Source: Vibrio mimicus (GTDB taxonomy: Bacteria; Pseudomonadota; Gammaproteobacteria; Enterobacterales; Vibrionaceae). Taken from it: DNA of 64,000 bases. Shown here one piece after another: positions 48,420-56,854 of this stretch. The translations under genes were made by a program, and so were the position numbers. Under the pieces are notes generated by a model. That model was not told the DNA's origin. It saw nothing but the letters and a program-made list of their open reading frames with translations, and ran no database searches. Within the stretch, counting starts at the first letter, position 1, and every line of letters begins with the position of its first letter. The DNA is taken from the NCBI RefSeq assembly GCF_019048845.1, contig NZ_CP077426.1, positions 1,473,501 through 1,537,500 on the forward strand. Reading direction: 5' to 3'.

Positions 48420-49448
48420 TTAACGGATAGGTGGCGCATACATAAAACCGCCTGCATTCCAAAGAGCATTTACGCCGCGGTCAATTTTTAGTGGAGAGCC
48501 GGAGCCAACAGTGCGCTCAAAGCTTTCGCCGTAGTTACCTACTTGTTTGACAATCTGATAGCTCCAGTCATCTCGGATGCCGAGGCCAGTACCTTTCGGA
48601 CCATCAAGACCTAAGATACGTTTTACTTCTGGGTTCTCGGATTTCATCATCTCATCAACATTTTTTGAGGTGATGCCGTACTCTTCCGCATTGACCATCG
48701 CGTAAAGAACCCATTTAGCAACGTTGAACCATTTATCATCATCTTGGCGTACAACGGGTCCCAAAGGTTCTTTAGAAATGATTTCGGGAAGAACGACCGC
48801 TGCATCTGGTTTTTCTAGATTTAGGCGGAGAGCATACAAGCCGGACTGGTCGGTAGTGAGCACGTCACAACGACCAGCATCAAAGCCTTTTGAGGTTTGT
48901 GCTGAGGTATCAAATACCACCGGTTTGTATTTCATGCCGTTATTGCGGAAATAATCCGCGAGGTTGAGTTCTGTAGTGGTTCCAGATTGGACACACACAG
49001 AGGCTCCATCCAGCTCTTTCGCGCTTTTGATCCCCAAGTCTTTTTTCACCATAAAGCCTTGGCCATCGTAGTAGTTCACGCCAACAAAGTTAAGGCCCAG
49101 AGCGCTATCACGCTGCAGAGTCCATGTGGTGTTACGCGACAGAACATCAATTTCACCTGATTGTAGTGCAGTGAAACGTTCTTTCGCGGTGAGAGGAACG
49201 AATTTAACCTTAGTTTTATCGCCGAGCACAGCAGCTGCAAGCGCTTGGCAATACTCAACATCAATCCCTTCCCAATCCCCTTTTGCATTAGGGTTAGAAA
49301 ACCCTGGTAAACCTGTACTGACGCCACAAGTAATAAAACCTTGTGATAACACTTTGTCTAGTGTGCTTTCTGCGGCGGATGCCGAATAAGTCATTAGCGC
49401 CGATGAGGCCGCAATGACAGAAGCAAGAACAGTGAGTTTAGTCGCCAT
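48420..49448 (-). CDS. aapJ: amino-acid ABC transporter substrate-binding protein (AapJ-type)
   Basis: Periplasmic receptor of a general L-amino-acid transporter, 342 residues. Sec signal peptide 1-25 (cleavage after SASA), then ESTLDKVLSQGFITCGVSTGLPGFS and the AapJ-like GEIDVLSRNTTWTLQRD. The family binds Glu, Asp, Gln and other amino acids. GGAAGGA precedes the ATG. First gene of aapJQMP. Confidence 0.94.
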   Translation of the reverse strand: MATKLTVLASVIAASSALMTYSASAAESTLDKVLSQGFITCGVSTGLPGFSNPNAKGDWEGIDVEYCQALAAAVLGDKTKVKFVPLTAKERFTALQSGEIDVLSRNTTWTLQRDSALGLNFVGVNYYDGQGFMVKKDLGIKSAKELDGASVCVQSGTTTELNLADYFRNNGMKYKPVVFDTSAQTSKGFDAGRCDVLTTDQSGLYALRLNLEKPDAAVVLPEIISKEPLGPVVRQDDDKWFNVAKWVLYAMVNAEEYGITSKNVDEMMKSENPEVKRILGLDGPKGTGLGIRDDWSYQIVKQVGNYGESFERTVGSGSPLKIDRGVNALWNAGGFMYAPPIR

Positions 49449-49901
49449 TTGTATCCTTCCTGTTTGATCCGTTTTTGACCAGGTGACACCTGATACAAGG
49501 GTTCATTTATGTTGTGTTTCTTTAGTTATAGGTTGCTGCTGATGTAGTTGCACATTGACAAATCAACCAGTTGTAAGCGTAGGTAAGGATGAACAATTTC
49601 TCAAATTACAGTTGAAAAGAGTTGCTTTTCATCAATCCCCTAACTGCGCCAAGAATGAACAATTGTTAAATTAATGTAAATAGTGCAACTGGGTGACAGA
49701 ATGGTGCAACAGAATGGCATAACGAAAATGGAACAGAGTTCTAATTAATAGTTCTGTAACTTTGTTAAGGATTGGTGATATACACTAAATAATGGGTGAA
49801 ATTTGCACAGATTTTATTTCATTTTTTTATGAGATGCTTTTTCTGCTCCAATTTTGGTAGCATGGTTTGCAGTTAAGGATAGACAAACCATAAGAAGTAC
49901 T
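49449..49901. promoter_or_regulatory. divergent control region between aapJ and the CysG-like gene
   Basis: 453 bases with no gene. It includes CAGGTG-A-CACCTG (49480-49492), a perfect 6+1+6 inverted repeat about 35 bases before aapJ that could be an operator. Otherwise AT-rich, with no clear -35/-10 that I would defend. Confidence 0.45.
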
Positions 49902-50840
49902 ATGCGCTATTTTCCGTTGTTTTTGGATCTGACGAATAAACCGGTATTGGTGGTCGGCGGTGGTGAGGTGGCTTGCCGAAAAATTGATGCACTATTGAGA
50001 GCGGATGCCAAAGTAACCGTGATTTCTCCGCAGGTTGCGCCAGCATTACAAGGCTGGATACAGGAAGGGAAATGTCATTGGATTCAGCATTTTTATTCAT
50101 CTCACTGGTTAGAAAAACGTTACGTGCAGGTGTGGGCAACCACAGACAATCCAGAGCTTAATCATCAGGTACACAAGGATGCGAAAGAGCAGGGGATTTT
50201 AGTGAATGTGGTTGATGATCAACCCTATTGCGATTTTATTACACCATCTATGATCGAGCGGGGGCGGATCCAACTGGCAATTTCTAGTGGTGGTGCCTCT
50301 CCGGTCCTGATTCGTAATATTCGTGAAACCATCGAATCCGTGTTAGCGCAAAACCTTGGATTGCTTGCCGATTTTGGGGCATCAAAACGCAATTCGATTA
50401 AAGACTTTCTGCCGAGTGTTGATCTGCGTCGGCAATTTTGGGAGCGTTTTTTTGCTCACCCAGAAGTGAAAAATGCTTCAAGCAGAGAAGTTCTAGAACG
50501 CATATATATTCAATCTCTGGATGGGGTGGTAGATAAGTGCACTGCCGTGACTTGGATCGAATTTGGATGTGACGTTGAATTGCTTTCACTGAAGGCTCTA
50601 CGGCACATGCAACAAGCTGAATTGATCTTGCATACGCAAGATTGTCCATTTGCGTTTATTGATCTTTGCCGGCGTGATGCTCAGCGACAAGGTTTTTACT
50701 CTTCAACCGAATTGAGCACGCTACTTTTACAAGCTCAGAAAGAAGCACAAACGATCTGTGTGTTGATTCCTGGAGGAAGCAGCGAATACGCGTTACTGCA
50801 AGGTAAAGCATGTGTGTTGAAGTTAGCCCAGCAGAGCTGA
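49902..50840 (+). CDS. siroheme synthase-like protein with shortened methyltransferase domain
   Basis: About 312 residues. Residues 1-210 match the N-terminal half of CysG (precorrin-2 dehydrogenase and sirohydrochlorin ferrochelatase): NAD loop VVGGGEVACRK (17-27), the catalytic Asp region VNVVDDQ (105), and AISSGGASPVLIRNIRE. Residues about 215-312 follow the register of the start of a SUMT methyltransferase (LLSLKALRHMQQAELIL, then IDLCRRDAQRQ) but the SAM loop GAGPGD is replaced by E-F-G-C-D-V and the domain stops after about 100 of about 240 residues. The first two siroheme steps are likely retained and the third lost. The start at 49902 has AAGAAG upstream. Confidence 0.85.
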   Translation: MRYFPLFLDLTNKPVLVVGGGEVACRKIDALLRADAKVTVISPQVAPALQGWIQEGKCHWIQHFYSSHWLEKRYVQVWATTDNPELNHQVHKDAKEQGILVNVVDDQPYCDFITPSMIERGRIQLAISSGGASPVLIRNIRETIESVLAQNLGLLADFGASKRNSIKDFLPSVDLRRQFWERFFAHPEVKNASSREVLERIYIQSLDGVVDKCTAVTWIEFGCDVELLSLKALRHMQQAELILHTQDCPFAFIDLCRRDAQRQGFYSSTELSTLLLQAQKEAQTICVLIPGGSSEYALLQGKACVLKLAQQS

Positions 50841-50842
50841 TA

Positions 50843-50866
50843 AGGTAAGGCGAGATCGCCTTACCT
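50843..50866. terminator. hairpin between convergent genes
   Basis: AGGTAAGGCGA and TCGCCTTACCT form an 11-bp inverted repeat with a minimal centre. It begins 3 bases past the CysG-like gene. There is no T run on either side. Confidence 0.6.
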
Positions 50867-50874
50867 GCAAAATA

Positions 50875-51696
50875 TTAAGCTTCGCTTAGGCAGCCTAGAA
50901 CAAAGTGCTCAATCGCAACGGCGACTCCATCTTGATCATTACTGAGCGTTATGTGATCCGCAATACGTTTGGTTTCTTCCATAGCATTGGCCATCGCAAT
51001 CCCCAATCCTGCATATTCGAGCATGTGGTGGTCGTTTTCCGCATCGCCCATACAAATAACCTCACAGGCGTCTATACCTAAATGTTCTGCAATTGCTTTT
51101 ACTCCTACTCCTTTGTTACTACCTATATTCAGAAACTCTAGAAAGAAAGGGGCACTTTGTACCACAGTGAAGTCGTTACGCCATTCAGCAGGCAAGTGGC
51201 TGATCGCTTGGCTGAGTTTTTCCGGCTCTCCCACAATCATGCTCTTAATGATTGGATGATTATCTTCTAATTGCTCAAAATCCATTTCGGTGATTGATAC
51301 ACCATTAATTGTGGCTTCAACTTCGGTATATTGGCTCGTTTTAGGTGTTATCAAACCATGAATCTGGCTAAACGCATGGGTATTGAGTCCCCATTCTTGT
51401 GCAAGACGAGCAACACGTTTCGCTGATTTTCCATCTAAGATTTGTTGATGAATAATCTGCCCGCTCGCCACGTTGGCTACCATTGAACCGTTGTAATAGA
51501 GCACATAGTCGTTATCACTGGTTAAATTTAGCTCTTCGAGCTTACTGCGCATACCATCAAGCGGACGGCCTGAGGCAAGCACAACGTGAATACCTTGCTG
51601 ACGAGCTTGGGCAATGGCTTGCTTAGTGCGTGGAGAGATCTGCTTTTGGCTATTGAGTAGTGTACCGTCCATGTCGAGCGCGATCAGTTTATACAT
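50875..51696 (-). CDS. Cof-type HAD sugar-phosphatase (YidA-like)
   Basis: A 273-residue HAD-superfamily hydrolase with C2B cap. Motif I DMDGTLLN (nucleophile Asp8), motif II ASGRP, motif III Lys in SNKGVGVKA, motif IV MGDAENDHHMLEYAG. It resembles E. coli YidA, which acts on small sugar phosphates. The true substrate is not evident. AGGTAA lies just before the ATG. Confidence 0.9.
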   Translation of the reverse strand: MYKLIALDMDGTLLNSQKQISPRTKQAIAQARQQGIHVVLASGRPLDGMRSKLEELNLTSDNDYVLYYNGSMVANVASGQIIHQQILDGKSAKRVARLAQEWGLNTHAFSQIHGLITPKTSQYTEVEATINGVSITEMDFEQLEDNHPIIKSMIVGEPEKLSQAISHLPAEWRNDFTVVQSAPFFLEFLNIGSNKGVGVKAIAEHLGIDACEVICMGDAENDHHMLEYAGLGIAMANAMEETKRIADHITLSNDQDGVAVAIEHFVLGCLSEA

Positions 51697-51821
51697 CAGT
51701 TACCTACGTAAAATGGAAGAAGAGATGGAGCTCGATTATATACACTTCCAATTCGAACTGTGAGCAAACAAGGTAATAAATGAAAACATGAGTAATTTTG
51801 TATGTTGTTACCGCAATTAAA

Positions 51822-51850
51822 TTGACCTTGATCGCCTTCTCCATTATGGT
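51822..51850 (+). promoter_or_regulatory. candidate sigma-70 promoter for queE
   Basis: TTGACC (51822-51827), a 17-base spacer, and TATGGT (51845-51850), about 45 bases before the queE start. The hexamers match consensus at 5 and 4 of 6 positions. I saw no preQ1 riboswitch. Confidence 0.45.
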
Positions 51851-51892
51851 CTGCCCCCAGAAATTCTGTTTATCCATGTTAGGTAGTTTATC

Positions 51893-52561
51893 TTGTACCG
51901 AATCAATGAAATGTTTGAAACCATCCAAGGTGAGGGTGTATTTACTGGGGTTCCCGCAGTATTTGTGCGCTTGCAAGGTTGTCCTGTTGGTTGTGCTTGG
52001 TGTGATACTAAGCAAACGTGGGATATGTTGGAATCTGAACAAACTGATTTTTCACACATTCTCTTGAAAGCGGGCGACTCTCCAACTTGGTGCCAAGCCA
52101 GCGCACAAGATGTGGTACAACGCTATCAAACACAAGAGTATCAAGCGAAGCATATTGTGATCACTGGTGGTGAGCCGTGTATTTATGATTTAACCGAACT
52201 GACACAGGCTTTCGAAGCAATTGGTTGTCAGTGTCAAATCGAAACCAGTGGGACGTATGAAATATTTGCTACGCCCAACACTTGGGTGACAGTGTCACCC
52301 AAAGTTGCCATGAAAGGGAAATTACCAATTTTGGATTCTTCCTTACAGCGTGCTAACGAGATTAAACACCCCGTTGCAACGGAAAATGACATCGAGAACC
52401 TTGATGCATTGTTGTTGCGTGCAAAAGTCAGCTCGGCCACTGTCATTGCTTTACAGCCTATCAGCCAAAAGCCGAGGGCAACAGAATTGTGCATTCGTAC
52501 TTGTATTGCACGCAATTGGCGTCTTTCCATCCAAACGCACAAATATCTGAATATTGCTTAG
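51893..52561 (+). CDS. queE: QueE, 7-carboxy-7-deazaguanine synthase
   Basis: Radical-SAM ring contraction in queuosine and 7-deazaguanine synthesis. 222 residues from a TTG start (51893), with AGGT eight bases upstream and the family N-terminus INEMFETIQGEGVFTGVPA immediately after; no earlier ATG in frame. The cluster motif Cys30-x3-Cys34-x2-Cys37 is present. It is followed by queC after 12 bases. Confidence 0.94.
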   Translation: MYRINEMFETIQGEGVFTGVPAVFVRLQGCPVGCAWCDTKQTWDMLESEQTDFSHILLKAGDSPTWCQASAQDVVQRYQTQEYQAKHIVITGGEPCIYDLTELTQAFEAIGCQCQIETSGTYEIFATPNTWVTVSPKVAMKGKLPILDSSLQRANEIKHPVATENDIENLDALLLRAKVSSATVIALQPISQKPRATELCIRTCIARNWRLSIQTHKYLNIA

Positions 52562-52573
52562 AAGGAACACTGA

Positions 52574-53269
52574 ATGAAAAAAGCCGTTGTCGTGTTTAGT
52601 GGTGGCCAAGACTCAACAACTTGTTTAGTGCAAGCGTTAAAAGAATTTGATGAAGTGCACGCTATCACTTTTGATTATGGTCAGCGCCATAAGCTAGAGA
52701 TTGAAATCGCCCAGAAATTGGCGAAACAGTTGGGTGTTACCGCGCATAAAGTGATGGATGTAAGCCTGCTCAACGAGTTGGCAATCAGTTCTTTAACCCG
52801 TGATGACATTCCCGTTTCTCATGAATTACAAGCCAATGGTTTGCCTAATTCATTCGTTCCGGGGCGCAATATTCTGTTTCTGACTTTAGCCGGTATCTAC
52901 GCTTATCAAATTGGGGCTGATACGGTGATTACCGGCGTCTGTGAAACGGATTTTTCAGGTTATCCCGATTGTCGAAATGATTTTGTACAATCCATGAACC
53001 AAGCGTTAGCGAAAGGAATGGATATGTCGCTGAACATTCGCACACCGCTCATGTGGCTCAATAAAGCGCAGACATGGGCATTGGCCGATCAGCTTGGCGC
53101 GCTTGAGCTCGTTCGTCAGCAAACGTTAACCTGCTACAACGGGTTGATTGGTGATGGCTGTGGTGAATGTCCAGCCTGTCATTTACGCCAAGCTGGGTTG
53201 AATGAATATCTCGAAAATCGCACGGCTATTTTGAATATATTGGCGATGAAGCAGTCTGTATCACAGTAG
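52574..53269 (+). CDS. queC: QueC, 7-cyano-7-deazaguanine synthase
   Basis: ATP-dependent conversion of carboxy-deazaguanine to preQ0. 231 residues: PP-loop SGGQDSTT near the N-terminus, [10 protein letters not shown], and a C-terminal zinc site [20 protein letters not shown] with four cysteines. GAAGGA precedes the ATG. Its 3' end overlaps the convergent TPR-GGDEF gene by 44 bases. Confidence 0.95.
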   Translation: MKKAVVVFSGGQDSTTCLVQALKEFDEVHAITFDYGQRHKLEIEIAQKLAKQLGVTAHKVMDVSLLNELAISSLTRDDIPVSHELQANGLPNSFVPGRNILFLTLAGIYAYQIGADTVITGVCETDFSGYPDCRNDFVQSMNQALAKGMDMSLNIRTPLMWLNKAQTWALADQLGALELVRQQTLTCYNGLIGDGCGECPACHLRQAGLNEYLENRTAILNILAMKQSVSQ

Positions 53270-55187
53270 TGTAATCTTGTGCATCAATAAAGCCGCCCCG
53301 ACCTTGTTGTTTGGCGATGTTCATGGCTTTATCCAAATAAGGGTAGATACTGTGAAAATTCGCCAACGCTCCCTCTAGTGCCAGATAACTCATGGTGATG
53401 CTTAAATTGAATGGGTTTTCGGTAGCCGATTCCGTTTGTGCGTTGACTGAGTGATGAAGAGTGAAAAGGCGAGTTTCAGCGCGGCTTCGTTCACAGTTCG
53501 GAAGTATAAGTAAAAATTCATCGTCACCGATTCGGCATAAGAAGTCTTCATTTCGGAACTGGGAACGTAAAGCGTCAAAGATGTTTTGCATGGCTTTATC
53601 GCCATTCTCATAGCCAAATCGTTCATTAAACTGACGAAGTTGATCGATATCGAGCAGGGCAATAAGGTGTGTTTGTTCAGCTTGCTTGCAAGATTTGAGC
53701 TTGGTTAAACGTTCCAAACCAGCATTTCGATCAATGACACCTTGCAACATGTCCAACTTAGCAGAATTGCTCTTTTTCTTAGGGCGGTAGTATGCAAAGG
53801 GCAGAGCAACGGCAAGTGTAAGAATCAAAATAGACAGTGAAATACGTTGCCATTTTAGGAAATCGTATTTCTTCACTAAGGTTTGATAGTTTTCCCGCCA
53901 AAAATTCGCGCTGTGCTTTTCCTCGAATTCCGCTTTGGAAAGATTGAGCGCTGCGAATGCTTTCCGTTGTTCACTATCACGAACTTGTAACTCATTCTCT
54001 GCATATTGTTTATACCAAACCAAAGCCTGTTGGTACTGTTGTTGAGTATCAGCAACGGTTGCTAATTGTAGATATGCCTTAGCTTTAATCCGAGGCAATG
54101 ATGCTTGGTCACTGATCGTTACCGCTTGGTTTGCGTAGTTGGAGGCTTGTGTATATTTTTGTTCTTTGAAATAGGCTTGTGAAAGTGCGAGATAAATCAG
54201 TCCTTTTAGGTTCTGATCTTGATGCTTGTTTACATATTCCAGGGCTTGTAGCAGGTGCTGATCACCCTCGGTAAAGTTTCCTAATTCAATGTACGCCTTA
54301 CCCAAACCAAGGTGAACATAAGCTAATCCAAACAAATAGCCGGTAGGGGAAAGCCGTTGTTCCGCTTGATAAAAATGCCGGATACTTTCTTGATACATTC
54401 CTTGTTTGAAATAAGCATCACCTAAGCTGTGCTCTACTTGTGCGAGCAATAAGGTGTTATTTTGTTCTGTTCGGTATTCTAACGCTTTGTTTAGATATTC
54501 AAGCGCAGCTTCATGTTGTCCCAACGTGCTCATTAATAGCCCCACATCATTGTATACGCCTGAAGGGTCTACATAGTCGGGTAGTAATTTAAGTAACAAC
54601 TCATAAGTCTCCGATGCTTCTTGATATTCACCTAAAAACTCAAGGTTATTTGCTACCAAATGTAAGCCTCGGTAGCGTGGAAAAAGTGGGTCTGCTGAAT
54701 TAAGCAACCTCTGATCCATTTGGGAACAATAAAAACGTGCTTTATAGGGGCGGCCACTACGCTGGTATAGCCGGCAAAGATGATACTCAAACAATACCAA
54801 TCCATCTTGATCGCCGATCTCGTTCATATCAGAGTAAAACGCCAGATAGGCTTCTTCAGCTTTTTGGTAATTTAGTGCTTCCTCATAATTAAGTGCTTCT
54901 ACGAAACGGCGTTCTGTTTCTGAATAAGCATCTTGATTGCTAGTTGCTTCCCCGAAGTAAGGTTGGCTTCTGAGCACAAAATACCCATGGATTTTGGATG
55001 CCAGATAAAGTTTTTCAGCTCCTGAGGGGAGGGCGAAATAGCGGTCATGTAATAGTTGCAAAGCACTATCACCATCTTTATGTAATGACTTCTCGTAGAC
55101 CTCTTCCCATGAGGATCGCTCAAAAGCATAACAAAATGATGAGAAGAGACTGAAAGCAAGCAAAGCGCATTGCAAATAAAGTTTCAT
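53226..55187 (-). CDS. TPR-repeat membrane protein with degenerate GGDEF domain
   Basis: About 653 residues. Signal peptide 1-21 (cleavage after CYA), then TPR-type helical repeats through about 440 in the periplasm (A-x-x-x-L-x-x-A-L-E-Y and similar), one membrane helix near 465-485, and a cytoplasmic GGDEF-type domain. The signature reads G-D-D-E-F (554-558) in place of G-G-[DE]-E-F, so cyclase activity is doubtful. The RxxD inhibitory site is intact (Arg545-Asp548), five residues upstream as in canonical sites, so c-di-GMP binding is plausible. The frame opens at 55244; the ATG at 55187 gives a good signal peptide. Confidence 0.88.
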   Translation of the reverse strand: MKLYLQCALLAFSLFSSFCYAFERSSWEEVYEKSLHKDGDSALQLLHDRYFALPSGAEKLYLASKIHGYFVLRSQPYFGEATSNQDAYSETERRFVEALNYEEALNYQKAEEAYLAFYSDMNEIGDQDGLVLFEYHLCRLYQRSGRPYKARFYCSQMDQRLLNSADPLFPRYRGLHLVANNLEFLGEYQEASETYELLLKLLPDYVDPSGVYNDVGLLMSTLGQHEAALEYLNKALEYRTEQNNTLLLAQVEHSLGDAYFKQGMYQESIRHFYQAEQRLSPTGYLFGLAYVHLGLGKAYIELGNFTEGDQHLLQALEYVNKHQDQNLKGLIYLALSQAYFKEQKYTQASNYANQAVTISDQASLPRIKAKAYLQLATVADTQQQYQQALVWYKQYAENELQVRDSEQRKAFAALNLSKAEFEEKHSANFWRENYQTLVKKYDFLKWQRISLSILILTLAVALPFAYYRPKKKSNSAKLDMLQGVIDRNAGLERLTKLKSCKQAEQTHLIALLDIDQLRQFNERFGYENGDKAMQNIFDALRSQFRNEDFLCRIGDDEFLLILPNCERSRAETRLFTLHHSVNAQTESATENPFNLSITMSYLALEGALANFHSIYPYLDKAMNIAKQQGRGGFIDAQDYTTVIQTASSPIYSK

Positions 55188-55363
55188 AATTAAATTCTGT
55201 GATCTTGGTTCGAGAAATATACAGAACGATCTCTTGATAAACAACGCATTGCTCTAGCAGTTCTCTTGAATTGTGACGGTGACAGCATTGCTAATCGAAT
55301 GAATGCTCATTCTTCTTTGCTCTGCGAATAAGTCGCGTAAAGTCTCGATTTTTTTGATGGGGC

Positions 55364-55383
55364 TGCTGTATAAAAATACAGTA
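55364..55383 (+). promoter_or_regulatory. LexA (SOS) box 1
   Basis: CTG-N10-CAG with flanking TG and TA; 17 of 20 positions agree with the gammaproteobacterial consensus TACTG-TATATATATA-CAGTA. It lies 64 bases before the small gene at 55448. Confidence 0.75.
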
Positions 55384-55389
55384 ATGCTA

Positions 55390-55417
55390 TTGACAATGTT
55401 TTAATGCGCTTTATGCT
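55390..55417 (+). promoter_or_regulatory. sigma-70 promoter overlapping LexA box 2
   Basis: A perfect TTGACA (55390-55395), 16-base spacer, and TATGCT (55412-55417). The -10 runs into LexA box 2, the normal architecture for SOS repression. Confidence 0.65.
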
Positions 55418-55433
55418 GTATTTGTATACAGTA
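55414..55433 (+). promoter_or_regulatory. LexA (SOS) box 2
   Basis: A second CTG-N10-CAG element, also 17 of 20 against consensus, exactly 50 bases downstream of the first and just before the ribosome-binding site (GGAGG, 55436-55440). Confidence 0.75.
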
Positions 55434-55447
55434 TTGGAGGGCTTGAT

Positions 55448-55672
55448 ATGTTTTTAGACACACTAGAACGTGTTAATCGTCTGCGTCAGCAAGCGATGAA
55501 CAATCCCGAGTTTATTCAATCAGCCAAGCAACATGAAGAAACCCTTCAGCAAGTAGAACGGTATTTTGAGCCGAGAAAGTACAGGAAGACTTCACATAAA
55601 CATCAAAAGTCGCTAGCTGATATCTACGACCAAGCTAATTTTGGCGAACGTTCTGATGATGTAACACATTAA
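55448..55672 (+). CDS. small SOS-controlled protein, function unknown
   Basis: A 74-residue hydrophilic protein, helical and charged, without signal peptide, membrane span or any motif I recognise. GGAGG lies 7 bases before the ATG. It stands alone behind a good promoter carrying two LexA boxes, so it should be induced by DNA damage. SOS genes of this size often inhibit division or modulate repair, but no sequence evidence supports a particular role. The reading frame, strong ribosome-binding site and promoter together make it a real gene. Confidence 0.75.
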   Translation: MFLDTLERVNRLRQQAMNNPEFIQSAKQHEETLQQVERYFEPRKYRKTSHKHQKSLADIYDQANFGERSDDVTH

Positions 55673-55831
55673 TCACAAATGGAAACTACTTGATAAATCA
55701 TCAAGCTAGATTTTCCGATGTAATAAAAGCCAAATGATCGAGTGTTGTTGGCTTATAGCAACACTCGCGAATAGCCAAATAGCATCTAAACTGAGTGATA
55801 TAACGATATTCAAATAGATTCAGAGGTTGGC

Positions 55832-56854
55832 ATGTTCTTGGCTAGGCAAAACCATCGGAGGGTGGTTTACCTATTACTGATAGTATTCGCTTTTGGTGGA
55901 TGGCGATGGTGGGAGTCTTTAATGGCATCTTCCGGTCTTACTCTACCCACAGCTTCGGTTCCGGTAAAGATTGCGGTATCGCAAACCCCTCTTTCTTCCC
56001 CTTTTTATATTGCTGAACAACTGGGTTTTTTTAAGCAACAAGGCATTGATGTTGAGTTAGTTGGATGCAGTGGCGGTGTTCAGTGTAGCAAGGCACTGCT
56101 AAAGGGAGATGTTGATTACGCGACGGCCTCTGAATCGGTTGTCATGTTCACTAGCTTTGAGCGGCAAGACTTTCAAATAGTGGCGAGTTTTGTGCAATCG
56201 GATAATGATCTTAAGCTACTCGCTTTAAAAGGGGATGATCTTAAATCCATTAACGATCTGCGAAATAAACGAATCGGGATGATTAAAGCGAGCTCAAGTG
56301 AATTTTATTTTGACACTTTATTGCTAGCGCATAACTTAAAAGGGATTTCTATCGATAAGGTCTATGGTTCCGCCGATCAGCTTTATCAACAACTCTTTGA
56401 TAAACAACTTGATGCATTGTCGATTTGGGAGCCTTGGGGCTACAAAATCGATGTGGCTGCTCATTCCAACGTTACTAACCTCAGCTTGCCAGGTATTTAT
56501 ACTTTGTCGTTTAACCTGCTCGCGATGAAAAATACCCTTACATCAGATAGAAAGACTGCTATTGCAATTTTACAAGCATTAAAGCAAGCCATTGATTGGA
56601 TGCATAAAAATCCAGAAAAAACTCAACAACGTATTGCTTTAGTGCTCAGTATTGATGAAAAACAGCTGGAGTGGTCATGGCAGGATTACTCATTTCGTCT
56701 CTCTCTAGGAAATACCTTATTGACGAATTTACAACTGCAAGGCCGTTGGGCGATTGAGAGTCAGATTGTACAAGGACAGCTACCTGATTACCGGCAACTG
56801 ATGGCTGATGAGTTGCTGATTGCTGCGTTGCAAAATGAGGAGATTAAGCCGTGA
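55832..56854 (+). CDS. periplasmic substrate-binding protein (NMT1/SsuA-like) coupled to a GGDEF protein
   Basis: A 340-residue type II binding protein. An N-terminal hydrophobic helix (about 11-24) acts as signal or membrane anchor. The binding fold has PVKIAVSQTPLSSPFYIAEQLGFFKQQGIDVELV, GDVDYATASE and LSIWEPWGYKI, as in SsuA/TauA/ThiY relatives. AGAGG precedes the ATG. No ABC permease or ATPase is adjacent; instead its stop overlaps the GTG start of a membrane diguanylate cyclase (GTGA). It probably senses a ligand for that protein rather than feeding a transporter. Confidence 0.85.
   Translation: MFLARQNHRRVVYLLLIVFAFGGWRWWESLMASSGLTLPTASVPVKIAVSQTPLSSPFYIAEQLGFFKQQGIDVELVGCSGGVQCSKALLKGDVDYATASESVVMFTSFERQDFQIVASFVQSDNDLKLLALKGDDLKSINDLRNKRIGMIKASSSEFYFDTLLLAHNLKGISIDKVYGSADQLYQQLFDKQLDALSIWEPWGYKIDVAAHSNVTNLSLPGIYTLSFNLLAMKNTLTSDRKTAIAILQALKQAIDWMHKNPEKTQQRIALVLSIDEKQLEWSWQDYSFRLSLGNTLLTNLQLQGRWAIESQIVQGQLPDYRQLMADELLIAALQNEEIKP

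Noticed and set aside
51697..51892. preQ1 riboswitch before queE
   Set aside because: No conserved preQ1 aptamer core or pseudoknot pattern was visible; only a plausible promoter.
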